A stretch of 64,000 nucleotides of DNA. Origin: Phosphoribacter sp037045045 (lineage in GTDB: Bacteria > Actinomycetota > Actinomycetes > Actinomycetales > Dermatophilaceae). Each line of letters opens with the position of its first letter. Within the stretch, counting starts at the first letter, position 1. The position numbers were made by a program, and so were the translations under genes. The stretch lies in the NCBI GenBank assembly GCA_037045045.1, contig JBAOHL010000005.1:124001-188000 (forward strand), given 5' to 3'. Shown here in pieces: positions 13,768 through 23,823 of this stretch. The notes below the pieces were generated by a model. The model was not told the DNA's origin and searched no databases. It saw only the letters and a list, made by a program, of their open reading frames with translations.

Positions 13768-15330
13768 GTGCAAAAGGTCACCGGACTCGACGAGATGTTC
13801 CTCGCCTACGACACCCCGACGACGACGGGGAACATGGGTGCCTTCTCGATCTTGCAGGAGGTCGCCGACGACCCGAGCGCCGGCAAGGCCGACTACATGC
13901 GCGCCAAGATCGCCAGCCGCCTGGACTACCTACCGTTGTTCCGCTGGCGCCTGCAACCGATGCCCGTGCTCGGCACGCGCTACTGGATGGAGGTCGACCG
14001 GGTCGACCTCGACTACCACGTGCGCACCGTCCGGTTGCCCTCCCCCGGCACCGACGAACAGCTCGCCGACGAGGTGTCGCGCCTGGTCGCCGTCCCGCTG
14101 GACCGGCGCTATCCGATGTGGATGCTCTACGTCATCGAGGGCGTCGAAGGCGGCCGGTTCGCCCACCTGCTCAAGCTCAGCCACGGCTGCGCCGACGGCA
14201 CCGCCCAGGCCCGGGTGTTCGACATCCTCTGCGACGAGCCCACCCAGGAGCTCGTCTACGACCCCGCGCCGAAGGTCGCCGAACCGCTGGGCGGCGCTCC
14301 CGAGCTCGTCGCCCGCCAGTTGCTCGACGCGGCGACCACGCCGGTTCGGGCCGGCAAGCTCGTCGTCGACCTCGGCGCGTGGCTCGTCGGCCAGGTCCGC
14401 CAGGACGGCGTCGCCGCACTGCCGGCCGCGCTCGGGCGGGCGCTGCCAGGCGAGTTCGGCCGACCCCTGGCCAAGGTCGCCAACATCCTCAACACGCCGA
14501 CCTCCGAGAAGACCTCGGTGGCCCCGGGCATCCCCACCCTCATGCCGGTCCGCTCGATGTTCAACCGCCAACTCACCTCGAAGTTCCACTTCGAGTTCGC
14601 CGACCTGCCCCTGGACGACTTCCGCCGGGCCGGCAAGGCCGTCGGCGGGACGATCAACGACGCCGTCCTCGCGGTCACCGCAGGGGCCTACCGGGCCTAT
14701 CTCGCCGAGCACGGCGGCGTGCCCGACCGCCCGCTCATCTCCTCCTCCCCCGTGTCGTTCCGCCAGGGCGACGAGAAGGAGCCGTGGGCCAATCACGTCT
14801 ACGCGCTGTTCATCCCCATCCCCACCCATCTCGCCGACCCGGTGGAGCGGCTGCACTACGCCCACCACCACGCCACGAAGGCCAAAGAGAACTGGCAGAA
14901 CGGACCGGGTCACCTCACCCGCGAGATGATGGACCTGGTCCCCGGCCAGCCGCTCGCGGTCGGGATGCAGTTGATCGCCCGGCTGCCCGACGGCTCCCCC
15001 GGGCTGCCGTTCAACTGCGCGATCTCCAACATCAAGGGCTCGACGGTCACCCAGCACTTCGGCGGCGCCGAGATGCTCGGCTACTGGCCGGTGCCCTTCC
15101 TCATGCCGGGCGTGGCGACGATGATCGTCATGCAGAGCTACAAGGACCGGCTCAACCTCGGCATCGCCGCCTGTCCGGACGTCGTGCCGGATCTCGGCTC
15201 GTTCCCGACGCTGCTCGAACGCTCGCTCGCCGACCTGTTGACCGCCGAGGAACTGCTCGCGCACCCCGCGGCCGCCCACCCGCAGCCGACCCCGATCCGC
15301 ACCAGGGCTCGCCGAGCCGCCGGAGCCTGA
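13768..15330 (+). CDS. Wax ester synthase / diacylglycerol acyltransferase-like protein
   Basis: A 520-residue WS/DGAT-family protein, which moves acyl groups from acyl-CoA onto diacylglycerol or fatty alcohols. The N-terminus VTGLDEMFLAYDTPTTTG and the region PLDRRYPMWMLYVIEGVEG are family blocks. The active-site motif HHxxxDG is changed to HGCADG: H139 is kept but the catalytic second histidine is a glycine (G140), with D143 and G144 present. The C-terminal half has the usual FNCAISNIKGS motif. GTG 13768 is preceded by AAGGAG with six bases spacing. Because the base histidine is lost, it may act on another substrate or be inactive. Tail residues are Arg/Ala-rich. Confidence 0.8.
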   Translation: MQKVTGLDEMFLAYDTPTTTGNMGAFSILQEVADDPSAGKADYMRAKIASRLDYLPLFRWRLQPMPVLGTRYWMEVDRVDLDYHVRTVRLPSPGTDEQLADEVSRLVAVPLDRRYPMWMLYVIEGVEGGRFAHLLKLSHGCADGTAQARVFDILCDEPTQELVYDPAPKVAEPLGGAPELVARQLLDAATTPVRAGKLVVDLGAWLVGQVRQDGVAALPAALGRALPGEFGRPLAKVANILNTPTSEKTSVAPGIPTLMPVRSMFNRQLTSKFHFEFADLPLDDFRRAGKAVGGTINDAVLAVTAGAYRAYLAEHGGVPDRPLISSSPVSFRQGDEKEPWANHVYALFIPIPTHLADPVERLHYAHHHATKAKENWQNGPGHLTREMMDLVPGQPLAVGMQLIARLPDGSPGLPFNCAISNIKGSTVTQHFGGAEMLGYWPVPFLMPGVATMIVMQSYKDRLNLGIAACPDVVPDLGSFPTLLERSLADLLTAEELLAHPAAAHPQPTPIRTRARRAAGA

Positions 15331-15388
15331 CCCGCGGCGGCCAACGCGCCGACTCCGTTGGGCACCAGGCCGATTCGTGCCCCTGGGG

Positions 15389-15754
15389 TCAACCGCCGGA
15401 GGACGTGAAGGCGAACGGGTGACCGGCCGGATCGAGCAGGATGGTGACGTTCGGTTCCGGTTGCTCCTCGGCCACCCGGGCGCCGAGCGACACGGCATAC
15501 TCGATGGCCTCGCCCTGGTCTGCGCCGGCGAGGTCGAACTGCATGACCTGCGCGGTCTGCCCGGCCGGTGGCGGCCATGGTGGCGCCGCCGGTCCGTCGG
15601 CACGCTGGAAGCCCAGGTATGCCGTGCCGCCGCCGGGCGGTTGCAGGCGCACCCAGCCGGGCTCGTCCGACGCGATGACCCATCCGAGCAGGCGGGCGTA
15701 GAAGTCGGCCAGCGCGCGCGGGTCCTCGGCAGGCAGGATCGAGCCCCAGAGCAT
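15389..15754 (-). CDS. VOC-superfamily (glyoxalase-like) protein
   Basis: A 121-residue single-domain VOC protein: MLWGSILPAEDPRALADFY is the typical first strand-helix, and TILLDPAGHPFAFTS the last strands with the D-P-x-G-x-x-F signature. Members bind a metal and include dioxygenases, glyoxalases and resistance proteins; no specific substrate can be read. ATG 15754 follows GGGAG closely. It is the last gene after the acyl-CoA synthetase on this strand, with a 38-base gap. Confidence 0.75.
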   Translation of the reverse strand: MLWGSILPAEDPRALADFYARLLGWVIASDEPGWVRLQPPGGGTAYLGFQRADGPAAPPWPPPAGQTAQVMQFDLAGADQGEAIEYAVSLGARVAEEQPEPNVTILLDPAGHPFAFTSSGG

Positions 15755-15792
15755 CGACTCCCGCCGCCCGCGCACGACCCTCGCCTGCCCGC

Positions 15793-17559
15793 TCAGGCCT
15801 GCTCGGCCCCGGCGTCCTTGGCGTCCTGTTCGTCCTGGACGAGGCGCCACATGAGCTTGCCGGCGGCACTGTGCGGCAGGGTCTCGACGAACTCGACCTG
15901 GCGCGGGTACTTGAAGGCCGACATGTGATCCTTCGCCCACTCGATGATCTCCTCCGGCGTCACCGCACCACGGTAGTCCGGCTTGAGGACGACCATCGCC
16001 TTGACGGTCTCGCCCCGGTAGGGGTCGCGGGTGCGGATGACGCAGGCCTCCTGGACCGCCGGGTGGCCGTAGAGGAGGTTCTCGACCTCGGCGGGCCACA
16101 CCTTGAATCCGCTCGCGTTGATCATCCGCTTGAGCCGGTCGGCGAGGGTGAAGTACCCGTCGGCGTTGACCGACCCGAGGTCGCCGGTGCGGAAGAAGGT
16201 CCCCCCGTCGAGCGCGACGAACGCCTCCTCGGTCGCGGTCGGCAGGTTCCAGTACCCGGTGGTGACTTGCGGGCCGGCGAGGACGATCTCGCCGACCTCG
16301 CCGATCGGCATCTCGGCCCGGGTGGCCGGGTCGATGACCCGCGCCTCGACGCCCATGAACGGCACGCCGAGGTGCCCGCGCCGCGGTCCGCCACGGGGGT
16401 TCTGGATGGCGGCCGCGGTGGACTCGGTGAGGCCGTACCCCTCGAGGTACTCCAGCCCGAACTGCTCGCCCAGCTTCGTCGCGATGGCCTCGGGCATCGC
16501 CACTCCCCCGCCGCCGACGTAGCGCAGGCTGGACAGGTCATAAGAGTCCAGCTCCGGCGAGTTGAGCAGGTCGATGACCATCGTCGGGATGTTGGGCCAG
16601 TGCGTGACCCCCGCGTCGGCGATGATCGCCGCGGCCACCCCCCGGTCCCATCGCGGCAGGATGACCACGGTCGAGGCGTTGGCCACGGCACCGAGCATCC
16701 CCATGACGAGGCCGGTGATGTGGAACATCGGCACGACGACGAGCGCGACGTCGTGGGCGTGCATGTCGGTCCAGTACCCCGCGCAGATTTGCTGGTGCAC
16801 GAGCGAGCGATGCCGCTGCATGCAGCCCTTGGCCAGTCCCGTCGTGCCGCTGGTGTACCCGATGAGCGCGAGGTCCTCGCCGAGATTGGTTACAGCCGTC
16901 GCGGGCACCGGGGCGCTCGCGACGAGTTCGCGCCATTCGTGCACCTGCAGGGTCGAGGCGTCGGGACGGGGCGCCCGGGGCAGCAACCACTCCCGCCATG
17001 CGGCCGGCCAGGTCGCCGAGACCGAGTCGACGTCCGGCGGCATACCGTCCACCAGGTCGAAGACGACGACGTGCTCCAGGCCGCCCTGCTCAGCCAACTG
17101 CGAGCCCTCGACGAGTTCGCCGGCGATGTCCGCGCTGGCCACCCCGATCCGGGCGCCGCTGTCGCCGATGTAGTGCGCCACCTCGGGGCCGTGGTACATC
17201 GGATTGGCTGGCACGACAACGGCATCCAGGCGCATCGCGGCATAGAACGCGACGACGAACTGCGGGCAGTTCTGCATGAACAGCAGCAGCCGATCGCCGC
17301 GCCCGAGACCCAGCCCCGCCAGGGCGCCGGCCAGCGCCTGTGCCTCGTCGTACACCTGCCGCCACGTCCACACCCGGCCGAAGAACACCAGGCCGCGCTC
17401 GTCGGGCCGTTCGGCGGCATTGCGCTCGAGCGCGCGCCACACCGACTCGTCGGGCACGGGGATGTCCCGAGGGCAGTCGGCGGGGTAGAACGCGTCGTGC
17501 GGGCCGGGCGGCGGCGTCGCCGCCGGGAAGACCCGGGGCGCGGTGGGTGGCTGGGTCAC
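15793..17559 (-). CDS. AMP-forming acyl-CoA synthetase
   Basis: A 588-residue ANL-superfamily ligase that activates a carboxylic acid with ATP and CoA. The ATP loop YTSGTTGLAKG is at residues 235-245; YGLTESTAA and FFRTGDLGSVNADGYFTLAD are further family motifs, and the catalytic lysine is in LPHSAAGKLMWR. GTG 17559 has GGAGG seven bases upstream. It follows the acyl-CoA dehydrogenase by 16 bases and the APH-type kinase beyond, all on one strand, so it probably feeds those enzymes. Substrate is likely a short- to medium-chain or hydroxy acid. Confidence 0.88.
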   Translation of the reverse strand: MTQPPTAPRVFPAATPPPGPHDAFYPADCPRDIPVPDESVWRALERNAAERPDERGLVFFGRVWTWRQVYDEAQALAGALAGLGLGRGDRLLLFMQNCPQFVVAFYAAMRLDAVVVPANPMYHGPEVAHYIGDSGARIGVASADIAGELVEGSQLAEQGGLEHVVVFDLVDGMPPDVDSVSATWPAAWREWLLPRAPRPDASTLQVHEWRELVASAPVPATAVTNLGEDLALIGYTSGTTGLAKGCMQRHRSLVHQQICAGYWTDMHAHDVALVVVPMFHITGLVMGMLGAVANASTVVILPRWDRGVAAAIIADAGVTHWPNIPTMVIDLLNSPELDSYDLSSLRYVGGGGVAMPEAIATKLGEQFGLEYLEGYGLTESTAAAIQNPRGGPRRGHLGVPFMGVEARVIDPATRAEMPIGEVGEIVLAGPQVTTGYWNLPTATEEAFVALDGGTFFRTGDLGSVNADGYFTLADRLKRMINASGFKVWPAEVENLLYGHPAVQEACVIRTRDPYRGETVKAMVVLKPDYRGAVTPEEIIEWAKDHMSAFKYPRQVEFVETLPHSAAGKLMWRLVQDEQDAKDAGAEQA

Positions 17560-17575
17560 GGGTGCCCTCCTTCGG

Positions 17576-18826
<1,251 letters not shown>

Positions 18827-18850
18827 GGCGTCTCCTTGCTGGGGCGGGGG

Positions 18851-19897
18851 TCAGGTGCGGGTCGATGTGGCGATGTGCCAGCCGATGTCGGCCGCGGGGC
18901 CGGCCATCTGCGAGGTCTCGACGGCGATGGGGCTGGCGGCGATCCCGTCGAGGACACGCTTGGCGATGCCTTGGAGGATCGCAGCCAGCCGGAAGAAGTT
19001 GCAGGCGAGGTAGAACGGCCAGTCGGCGAGGACCTGGTCGGCGTCGTCGCGACCGGTCCGCGCGCAGTACCGCCGCACGTATGCCGCCTCGCTAGGAATG
19101 CCGAGCGCGGCATAGTCCTTGTCGGCGAAGCCTCGGATCACCCCCGCCGGCACGTGCCAGGACATGCACGTGTACGCCAGGTCGGACAGCGGGCTGCCCA
19201 GTGTCGACAACTCCCAGTCGAGCACCGCGATGACCCGCGGCTCGGTCGGGTGGTACACGAGGTTCTCGAGGCGGAAGTCGCCATGGGTGAGGGTCACCGG
19301 AGCGGCGGCGGCCGCCGCAGGCACGTGCTGAGGCAGCCACTCGATGAGCCGCTCCATGGCCGGCAGGTCCTGGGTCTGGCTCGCGCGGTACTGCCTGGTC
19401 CACCTCGAGATCAGCCGGTCGAAGAACCCGTCCCGCCGGCCGTACTGCCCGAGGCCCACCGCGTCGACGTCGACGCAGTGCAGGGCGGCGATGACCCGGT
19501 TGGCCTCGTCGAACACGGCGGTCCGTTGGCCGAGGTCGACCTCGGGCACCGAGGCGTCGCGGAAGATGCGCCCGTCGGCGAAGTCCATGACGTAGAAGGC
19601 CGCCCCGATCACCGACTCGTCCTCGCAGAGGGCATAGACGCCGGGCACGGGGACGTCGGTGCCTTGCAGCGCAGACAACACGGCATACTCGCGCTCGATG
19701 GCGTGCGCCGAGGGCAGCAGCGTGGCGGCCGGGCCCGGCTTGGCCCGCAACACCCAGGCCCGCTCCCCCGAACGCAGCAGCCACGACGGGTTGGACTGTC
19801 CGCCGGTCAGGCGCGTGGCCGCGAGGTCTGGGCCGATACCGGGGGTGCGGCCCTGCAGATAATCCCGCAGCGCGGTGAGGTCGAGCGTGTCGCTCAT
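18851..19897 (-). CDS. APH-fold phosphotransferase (ACAD10/11 kinase-like)
   Basis: A 348-residue aminoglycoside phosphotransferase-fold kinase. The glycine loop TRLTGGQSNPSWLLRSG and the catalytic motif LTHGDFRLENLVYHP (D207) are intact, as is VLDWELSTLGSPLSDLAY with the metal-binding aspartate. Such kinases next to acyl-CoA dehydrogenases phosphorylate hydroxyacyl-CoA rather than antibiotics. ATG 19897 overlaps the stop of a 22-codon ORF (ATGA), so translation is probably coupled. The operon is divergent from an IclR regulator with two matching 16-bp sites between. Confidence 0.85.
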   Translation of the reverse strand: MSDTLDLTALRDYLQGRTPGIGPDLAATRLTGGQSNPSWLLRSGERAWVLRAKPGPAATLLPSAHAIEREYAVLSALQGTDVPVPGVYALCEDESVIGAAFYVMDFADGRIFRDASVPEVDLGQRTAVFDEANRVIAALHCVDVDAVGLGQYGRRDGFFDRLISRWTRQYRASQTQDLPAMERLIEWLPQHVPAAAAAAPVTLTHGDFRLENLVYHPTEPRVIAVLDWELSTLGSPLSDLAYTCMSWHVPAGVIRGFADKDYAALGIPSEAAYVRRYCARTGRDDADQVLADWPFYLACNFFRLAAILQGIAKRVLDGIAASPIAVETSQMAGPAADIGWHIATSTRT

Positions 19898-19962
19898 TTG
19901 ATCACCACCGGCGTGACCGGCGCGCCGCTGCCCCCGACGATCTTCACGTCCGTGTTGGTCAT
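19894..19962 (-). CDS. 22-codon ORF coupled to the APH kinase gene
   Basis: ATG 19962 follows GGGAGG on the minus strand and the frame reads MTNTDVKIVGGSGAPVTPVV and two more residues to a stop whose bases overlap the kinase ATG (ATGA). It could be a translated leader, the stub of a deleted gene, or a coupling device. It is too short for family assignment, but the good ribosome site and the exact overlap support translation. Confidence 0.5.
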   Translation of the reverse strand: MTNTDVKIVGGSGAPVTPVVIK

Positions 19963-19981
19963 GCTGACCTCCCGCGACTAC

Positions 19982-20003
19982 CCATCGAGTCCGTATGCCG
20001 GAC
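19982..20003. promoter_or_regulatory. IclR-type operator, distal copy
   Basis: CCATCGAGTCCGTATG at 19982-19997 is identical to 20114-20129. Its core GTCCG-TATGC-CGGAC (19989-20003) is a perfect 5-bp inverted repeat. It lies just upstream of the 22-codon ORF and kinase operon. One copy of the GTATGCCG repeat is part of it. Confidence 0.6.
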
Positions 20004-20113
20004 GTCGCCGTCGGAGTCCGTCCGCGGCCACATCGTAGGGTCAGTCTCCTCCAGACTCCGAGCGCCCGAACCCTCGGGAAGAAGCAATTTCCCCAGGGAG
20101 ATACGTCCGCGCA

Positions 20114-20135
20114 CCATCGAGTCCGTATGATGGAC
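20114..20135. promoter_or_regulatory. IclR-type operator, proximal copy
   Basis: Second copy of CCATCGAGTCCGTATG (20114-20129), with core GTCC-GTATGAT-GGAC at 20121-20135, 47 bases before the IclR start codon. Two identical 16-bp sites 132 bp apart between divergent genes suggest control of both by the IclR protein, perhaps by looping. Confidence 0.65.
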
Positions 20136-20181
20136 TGAACTGGGTGCGCCGTCACCACGCCCGCACGGAGGAAGTCCGCCT

Positions 20182-20982
20182 ATGCCGCGCAGCGCCGCAG
20201 TCTCCGTGGACGACACCGATTCGCGAACCCAGGTCATCGACCGGGTGTCGCGGATCTTCGCCGTCCTGGCCCGTCAGGGCTCGGACGGCGTTCGCCTCGT
20301 GGACCTCGCCCGCGAGGCGAGCATCCCCCGACCCACGGCCCACCGACTGTTGCAGGACCTCATGTCGGTCGGATACGTCCGCCAGGTCGAGCAGCGCCGC
20401 TACGCCCTGGGCAGCGCGCTGTTCTCGCTCGGGATGAGCGCCCCGAACCCGATCCGCTCGATCCGGGGGATCCACCAGGCCGCCCAAGCGCTGTCAGACC
20501 AGAGCGGCGACACGGTGTACGTGTCGATCCGCCACTTCAACGGCGTCCACTACATCGTGCGCACCGACGGGCGATTCCCCATCCGCACGTATGCCGCGAA
20601 CGTCGGCGAGACGGTCCCCTTCCTCAATACCTACTCGGGGATCGTCCTGCTCGCCGCGATGGGGGCCAAGGCCGAGGCGCGGGAACTGTCCCGCTGGGAA
20701 CGGGACCGCAACGACATGTGGGGCGCCCAGGACCCCGAGGTGCACCTCGCCCAGCTCAAGGGCGCCCTTCACCAAGCCCGGACCGAGGGCTACGTCTACG
20801 GGGCCAACTTCTATGTGCCGACCATCGCCGGGGTGGCCATCCCGGTGCCCCCACGCTCGGGCCCGCCGTACGTCGCCGTGAGCATCTCGGCCGTGGAATC
20901 GCGCCTGCCGCTCGAACGAGTTGCCTCCCTGCGCGCCCAGATGGAGGTCACCGCGCGGCGGATCGCCTCTTTCGCCGACTGA
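20182..20982 (+). CDS. IclR-family transcriptional regulator
   Basis: A 266-residue IclR regulator: N-terminal winged helix (VIDRVSRIFAVLARQGSDG, then DLAREASIPRPTAHRLLQDL) and a C-terminal ligand domain (RTYAANVGETVPFLNTYSG). GGAGG precedes ATG 20182. IclR proteins sense small organic acids or aromatics and often control divergent catabolic operons; the neighbour is the kinase / acyl-CoA dehydrogenase / synthetase operon. Two identical sites lie between them. Confidence 0.88.
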   Translation: MPRSAAVSVDDTDSRTQVIDRVSRIFAVLARQGSDGVRLVDLAREASIPRPTAHRLLQDLMSVGYVRQVEQRRYALGSALFSLGMSAPNPIRSIRGIHQAAQALSDQSGDTVYVSIRHFNGVHYIVRTDGRFPIRTYAANVGETVPFLNTYSGIVLLAAMGAKAEARELSRWERDRNDMWGAQDPEVHLAQLKGALHQARTEGYVYGANFYVPTIAGVAIPVPPRSGPPYVAVSISAVESRLPLERVASLRAQMEVTARRIASFAD

Positions 20983-21041
20983 GCTCATCGACGGCACATC
21001 GGCCCCGGGCGGCCGCCCCGTCGTCGCGCGACAATTCCTCC

Positions 21042-22187
21042 ATGGGCGACGAAACAACGACCGACGCGCACGGGCGGGCTCGGGCCGCGGCCGACTCGGT
21101 GCGGGCCCTGTTCGGGCGGCGGCTGCTCGGTGTGCCGACGACCCACCTCGCCCGGGTCGACTACCCGGTGGGCCGGGCGATCCGCGGACCCTGGCACTAC
21201 TGGTGGCAGGCGCACTACCTCGATGCGCTCGTCGACGAAGTGCTGCGGGAACGCGCGGCCGGGTCGGCCCGGCGCGCCGAAGTGGCCGAGCTGCTCGCGC
21301 GGCGGCTTCTGCGTTCGATCCGGCTGCGCAACGTGCTGCGCTTTCCCAACCATTACTACGACGACATGGCCTGGCTGCTGCTCGCGGCATACCGGTTCGG
21401 GCAGCTCGGCTCGGCCCCGGTGCCGATCGCCGGGGCAGCGGTCCGGGCGCTCGTCCCGCGGATCCGGTCCGGGCTGACCGAGGACCTCGGCGGGGGGTTG
21501 TACTGGAACGACAGCCATGACTTCAAGAACGTCCCGGCCAGCGCCCCGGCGGCGATCTTCTGGGCTCGGAGCGGCTCGCCGCTTCGGGCCGCCCGCGTGG
21601 TCGATTGGCTTTACGAGCGGCTTCACGACGGCGACTCGGGACTGTTCCTCGACGGCATCCGGGTCGGTCCCGACGGGGCCCTCACGACGGTGCGCGACCT
21701 CTACACGTACAACCAAGGGACCGTGCTCGGCGCGCTCGTCGAACTCGGCGACCCGCTGAGCCTGCGCCGCGCTGGTGCCCTCGTCGAGGCGATCGGTGCC
21801 GGGCTCACCGAGTCATCCCAGCCCGACGTGCTCCGTGGCCACGGCGACGGCGACGGTGGGCTGTTCACCGGGATCGCGGTGCGCTACCTCGCCCTCGCGG
21901 CAGTCCACCACGGCCTCGCGCCAGAGGCTCGGGAACGAGCCGCCACCCTCGTGCAGGCCACCGCCGACGCTCTGTGGGCCGGCCACCGTGACGAGCCGCC
22001 TCGTCGGCGCCGCTCCCGCGCTGCCGGCGAGGGCATGCTCGTCTTCTCCCCCGAACCCGCCCGGCCAGCCGAGGTGACCCAACCCCTGGGCGCCCCCGTC
22101 GAGTTGTCCACCCAGCTGCAGGCGTGGCTGATCCTCGAAGCGGCGGCGACCCTCACCCCGCCGGAACGTCGCGGCGATGATGCGTAG
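21042..22187 (+). CDS. Glycoside hydrolase family 76 (alpha-1,6-mannanase-like)
   Basis: A 381-residue GH76-type (alpha/alpha)6 protein. The paired aspartates of the family active site are in YYDDMAWLLLAAYR (D107, D108); GGGLYWNDSHDFKNVPASAP and LYTYNQGTVLGALVELGD are also family blocks. Substrate would be alpha-1,6-mannan chains as in actinobacterial lipomannan or fungal walls. No signal peptide is visible, so it may act inside the cell or be exported otherwise. The C-terminal 60 residues are basic and low in complexity. From 22188 to 22385 nothing is seen except one GTATGCCG repeat. Confidence 0.82.
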   Translation: MGDETTTDAHGRARAAADSVRALFGRRLLGVPTTHLARVDYPVGRAIRGPWHYWWQAHYLDALVDEVLRERAAGSARRAEVAELLARRLLRSIRLRNVLRFPNHYYDDMAWLLLAAYRFGQLGSAPVPIAGAAVRALVPRIRSGLTEDLGGGLYWNDSHDFKNVPASAPAAIFWARSGSPLRAARVVDWLYERLHDGDSGLFLDGIRVGPDGALTTVRDLYTYNQGTVLGALVELGDPLSLRRAGALVEAIGAGLTESSQPDVLRGHGDGDGGLFTGIAVRYLALAAVHHGLAPEARERAATLVQATADALWAGHRDEPPRRRRSRAAGEGMLVFSPEPARPAEVTQPLGAPVELSTQLQAWLILEAAATLTPPERRGDDA

Positions 22188-22385
22188 CAGGCAGGTGGAG
22201 TGTCAGGGGTAGGCCAGGCAGGTGTCATCGCGCACCCTTGCCGCAGGCCCGGTATGCCGTCTCGTCGGCGCTGCAGCGCCAACTGCCGGAGCGCCGCACG
22301 ACACGGCGAGCGGACCGTCGAGGGTGCTCGGCGAGTCTGGCCGGCTGGCGCCCGCGGACGGTGACGACTGTGCCAGGCTGCCGCC

Positions 22386-23777
22386 ATGACGAGCCAGGAA
22401 AGTCGGCCACCGGTCGAGTACCCGCCGACCGGGGTGCAGACCCGGGAGCAGAAGGCCTGGAATTGGTACGACTGGGCGAACTCCGCGTACGTCACGACGA
22501 CGGCCACGGTGCTGTTCTCGCCGTATCTGACCAGCGTCGCGACCGCGGCGGCCTGCCCGGGTCTGCCGGACGGCGAGAAGTGCACCCAGACCCTGTCCGT
22601 GCTCGGGGTCCCCGTCGATCCCGGCTCCCTCGCGGCATACACGATCACCGTCTCGACGATCATCTCGGCCGTCGTGCTCATCTTCGTCGGCGCGATCGCC
22701 GACCGCAGCCCGTCCCCCACTCGGCTGCTCGCCGGGTTCGCTTGGGTAGGGGCCCTCGCCGCGTCTGCGATGTTCTTCGTCACCGGGACGAACTGGGCCT
22801 TGGGGGTCGGCCTGCTCATCGTCGCGAACCTGTGCCTCGGGTCCTCGCTGGTCATCTACGACTCCCTGCTCGTGCGGATCGCCGGGCCGGACGACCGCGA
22901 CCGGGTCTCGGCCAAGGGGTGGGCGTTCGGGTACCTCGGTGGCGGGCTGTTGCTCGCCCTGAACTTCGGGCTCGACATGGCCCACGAGCGATTGGGGCTG
23001 GACCGGGGCATGACGACCCGGATTTCCCTGCTCTCCGCCGGCCTCTGGTGGGGAGCGTTCACCCTCATCCCCGTTCTCGGCCTGCGCTCGGTCCACGGAA
23101 ACACCGCCCTCTCCGACCGCTCGCAGGGAGTCGTCGGGGGGAGCTTGGGCCAGCTCGCTGCGACGATGCGCGAGTTGCGCCGCTACCCCCAGACGCTGAT
23201 GTTCCTGCTCGCCTATCTCTTCTTCAACGACGGCATCCAGACCGTCATCGGCAACTCGAGTCTCTACGGCATCAAGGAGCTGGGCTTCGCGGAGACGACC
23301 GTGCTCGGGGTGTTCCTGCTCGTCCAGTTCGTCGCTTTCGGGGGGGCGTTGCTGTTCGGGAGGGTCGCCGCGCGGGTCGGCGCGTGGCGCACCGTGTTGA
23401 GCAGCCTCGGAGTGTGGACGCTCATCGTCCTGGCCGCCTACGTGGTGCCCGCGGGTCAACTCATGCCCTTCCTTGCCCTCGCGGTGGCCATCGGGCTCGT
23501 CCTCGGCGGTTCGCAGGCGCTGTCCCGGTCGCTGTACAGCCAACTCATCCCGCGGGGCCGAGAGGCGGAGTTCTTCAGCCTGTACCAGGCCATGGAACGG
23601 GGGACCAGCTGGTTCGGCACGCTGATCTTCGGGCTCGTCCACCAGGTCACCCACTCCTACCGGTGGGCCCTGGTCGCCCTCGTCCTCTTCTTCGTCCTCG
23701 GGGGGCTGTTGCTCTCCCGCGTGCGGATGCGCGAGGGCATCCTCGCTGCGGGCAACGATCTGCCGCGAGTCCTGTGA
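22386..23777 (+). CDS. MFS transporter, UMF1 (Atg22-like) family
   Basis: A 463-residue membrane protein with about 12 hydrophobic segments. The N-terminus AWNWYDWANSAYVTTTATVL is the UMF1 signature (YDWANSAY). Members are thought to export amino acids or small metabolites; the substrate is unknown here. The loop TACPGLPDG-like segment after the first helix has two cysteines. It is followed by a hairpin region (23790-23816) and then rbpA, which has its own promoter. Confidence 0.85.
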   Translation: MTSQESRPPVEYPPTGVQTREQKAWNWYDWANSAYVTTTATVLFSPYLTSVATAAACPGLPDGEKCTQTLSVLGVPVDPGSLAAYTITVSTIISAVVLIFVGAIADRSPSPTRLLAGFAWVGALAASAMFFVTGTNWALGVGLLIVANLCLGSSLVIYDSLLVRIAGPDDRDRVSAKGWAFGYLGGGLLLALNFGLDMAHERLGLDRGMTTRISLLSAGLWWGAFTLIPVLGLRSVHGNTALSDRSQGVVGGSLGQLAATMRELRRYPQTLMFLLAYLFFNDGIQTVIGNSSLYGIKELGFAETTVLGVFLLVQFVAFGGALLFGRVAARVGAWRTVLSSLGVWTLIVLAAYVVPAGQLMPFLALAVAIGLVLGGSQALSRSLYSQLIPRGREAEFFSLYQAMERGTSWFGTLIFGLVHQVTHSYRWALVALVLFFVLGGLLLSRVRMREGILAAGNDLPRVL

Positions 23778-23789
23778 TCCGGCCGAAAG

Positions 23790-23816
23790 CAGAAGTACCT
23801 GTTCTGCTGGGCAGAA
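23790..23816. terminator. Three-arm hairpin region after the UMF1 transporter
   Basis: GCAGAA (23789-23794), TTCTGC (23802-23807) and GCAGAA (23811-23816) can pair in two exclusive ways: left with middle (7-base loop) or middle with right (3-base loop). Placed 12 to 39 bases after the transporter stop and before the rbpA promoter, it may be a terminator or an operator with three half-sites. No U-tract follows. Confidence 0.45.
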
Positions 23817-23823
23817 TAACCGG

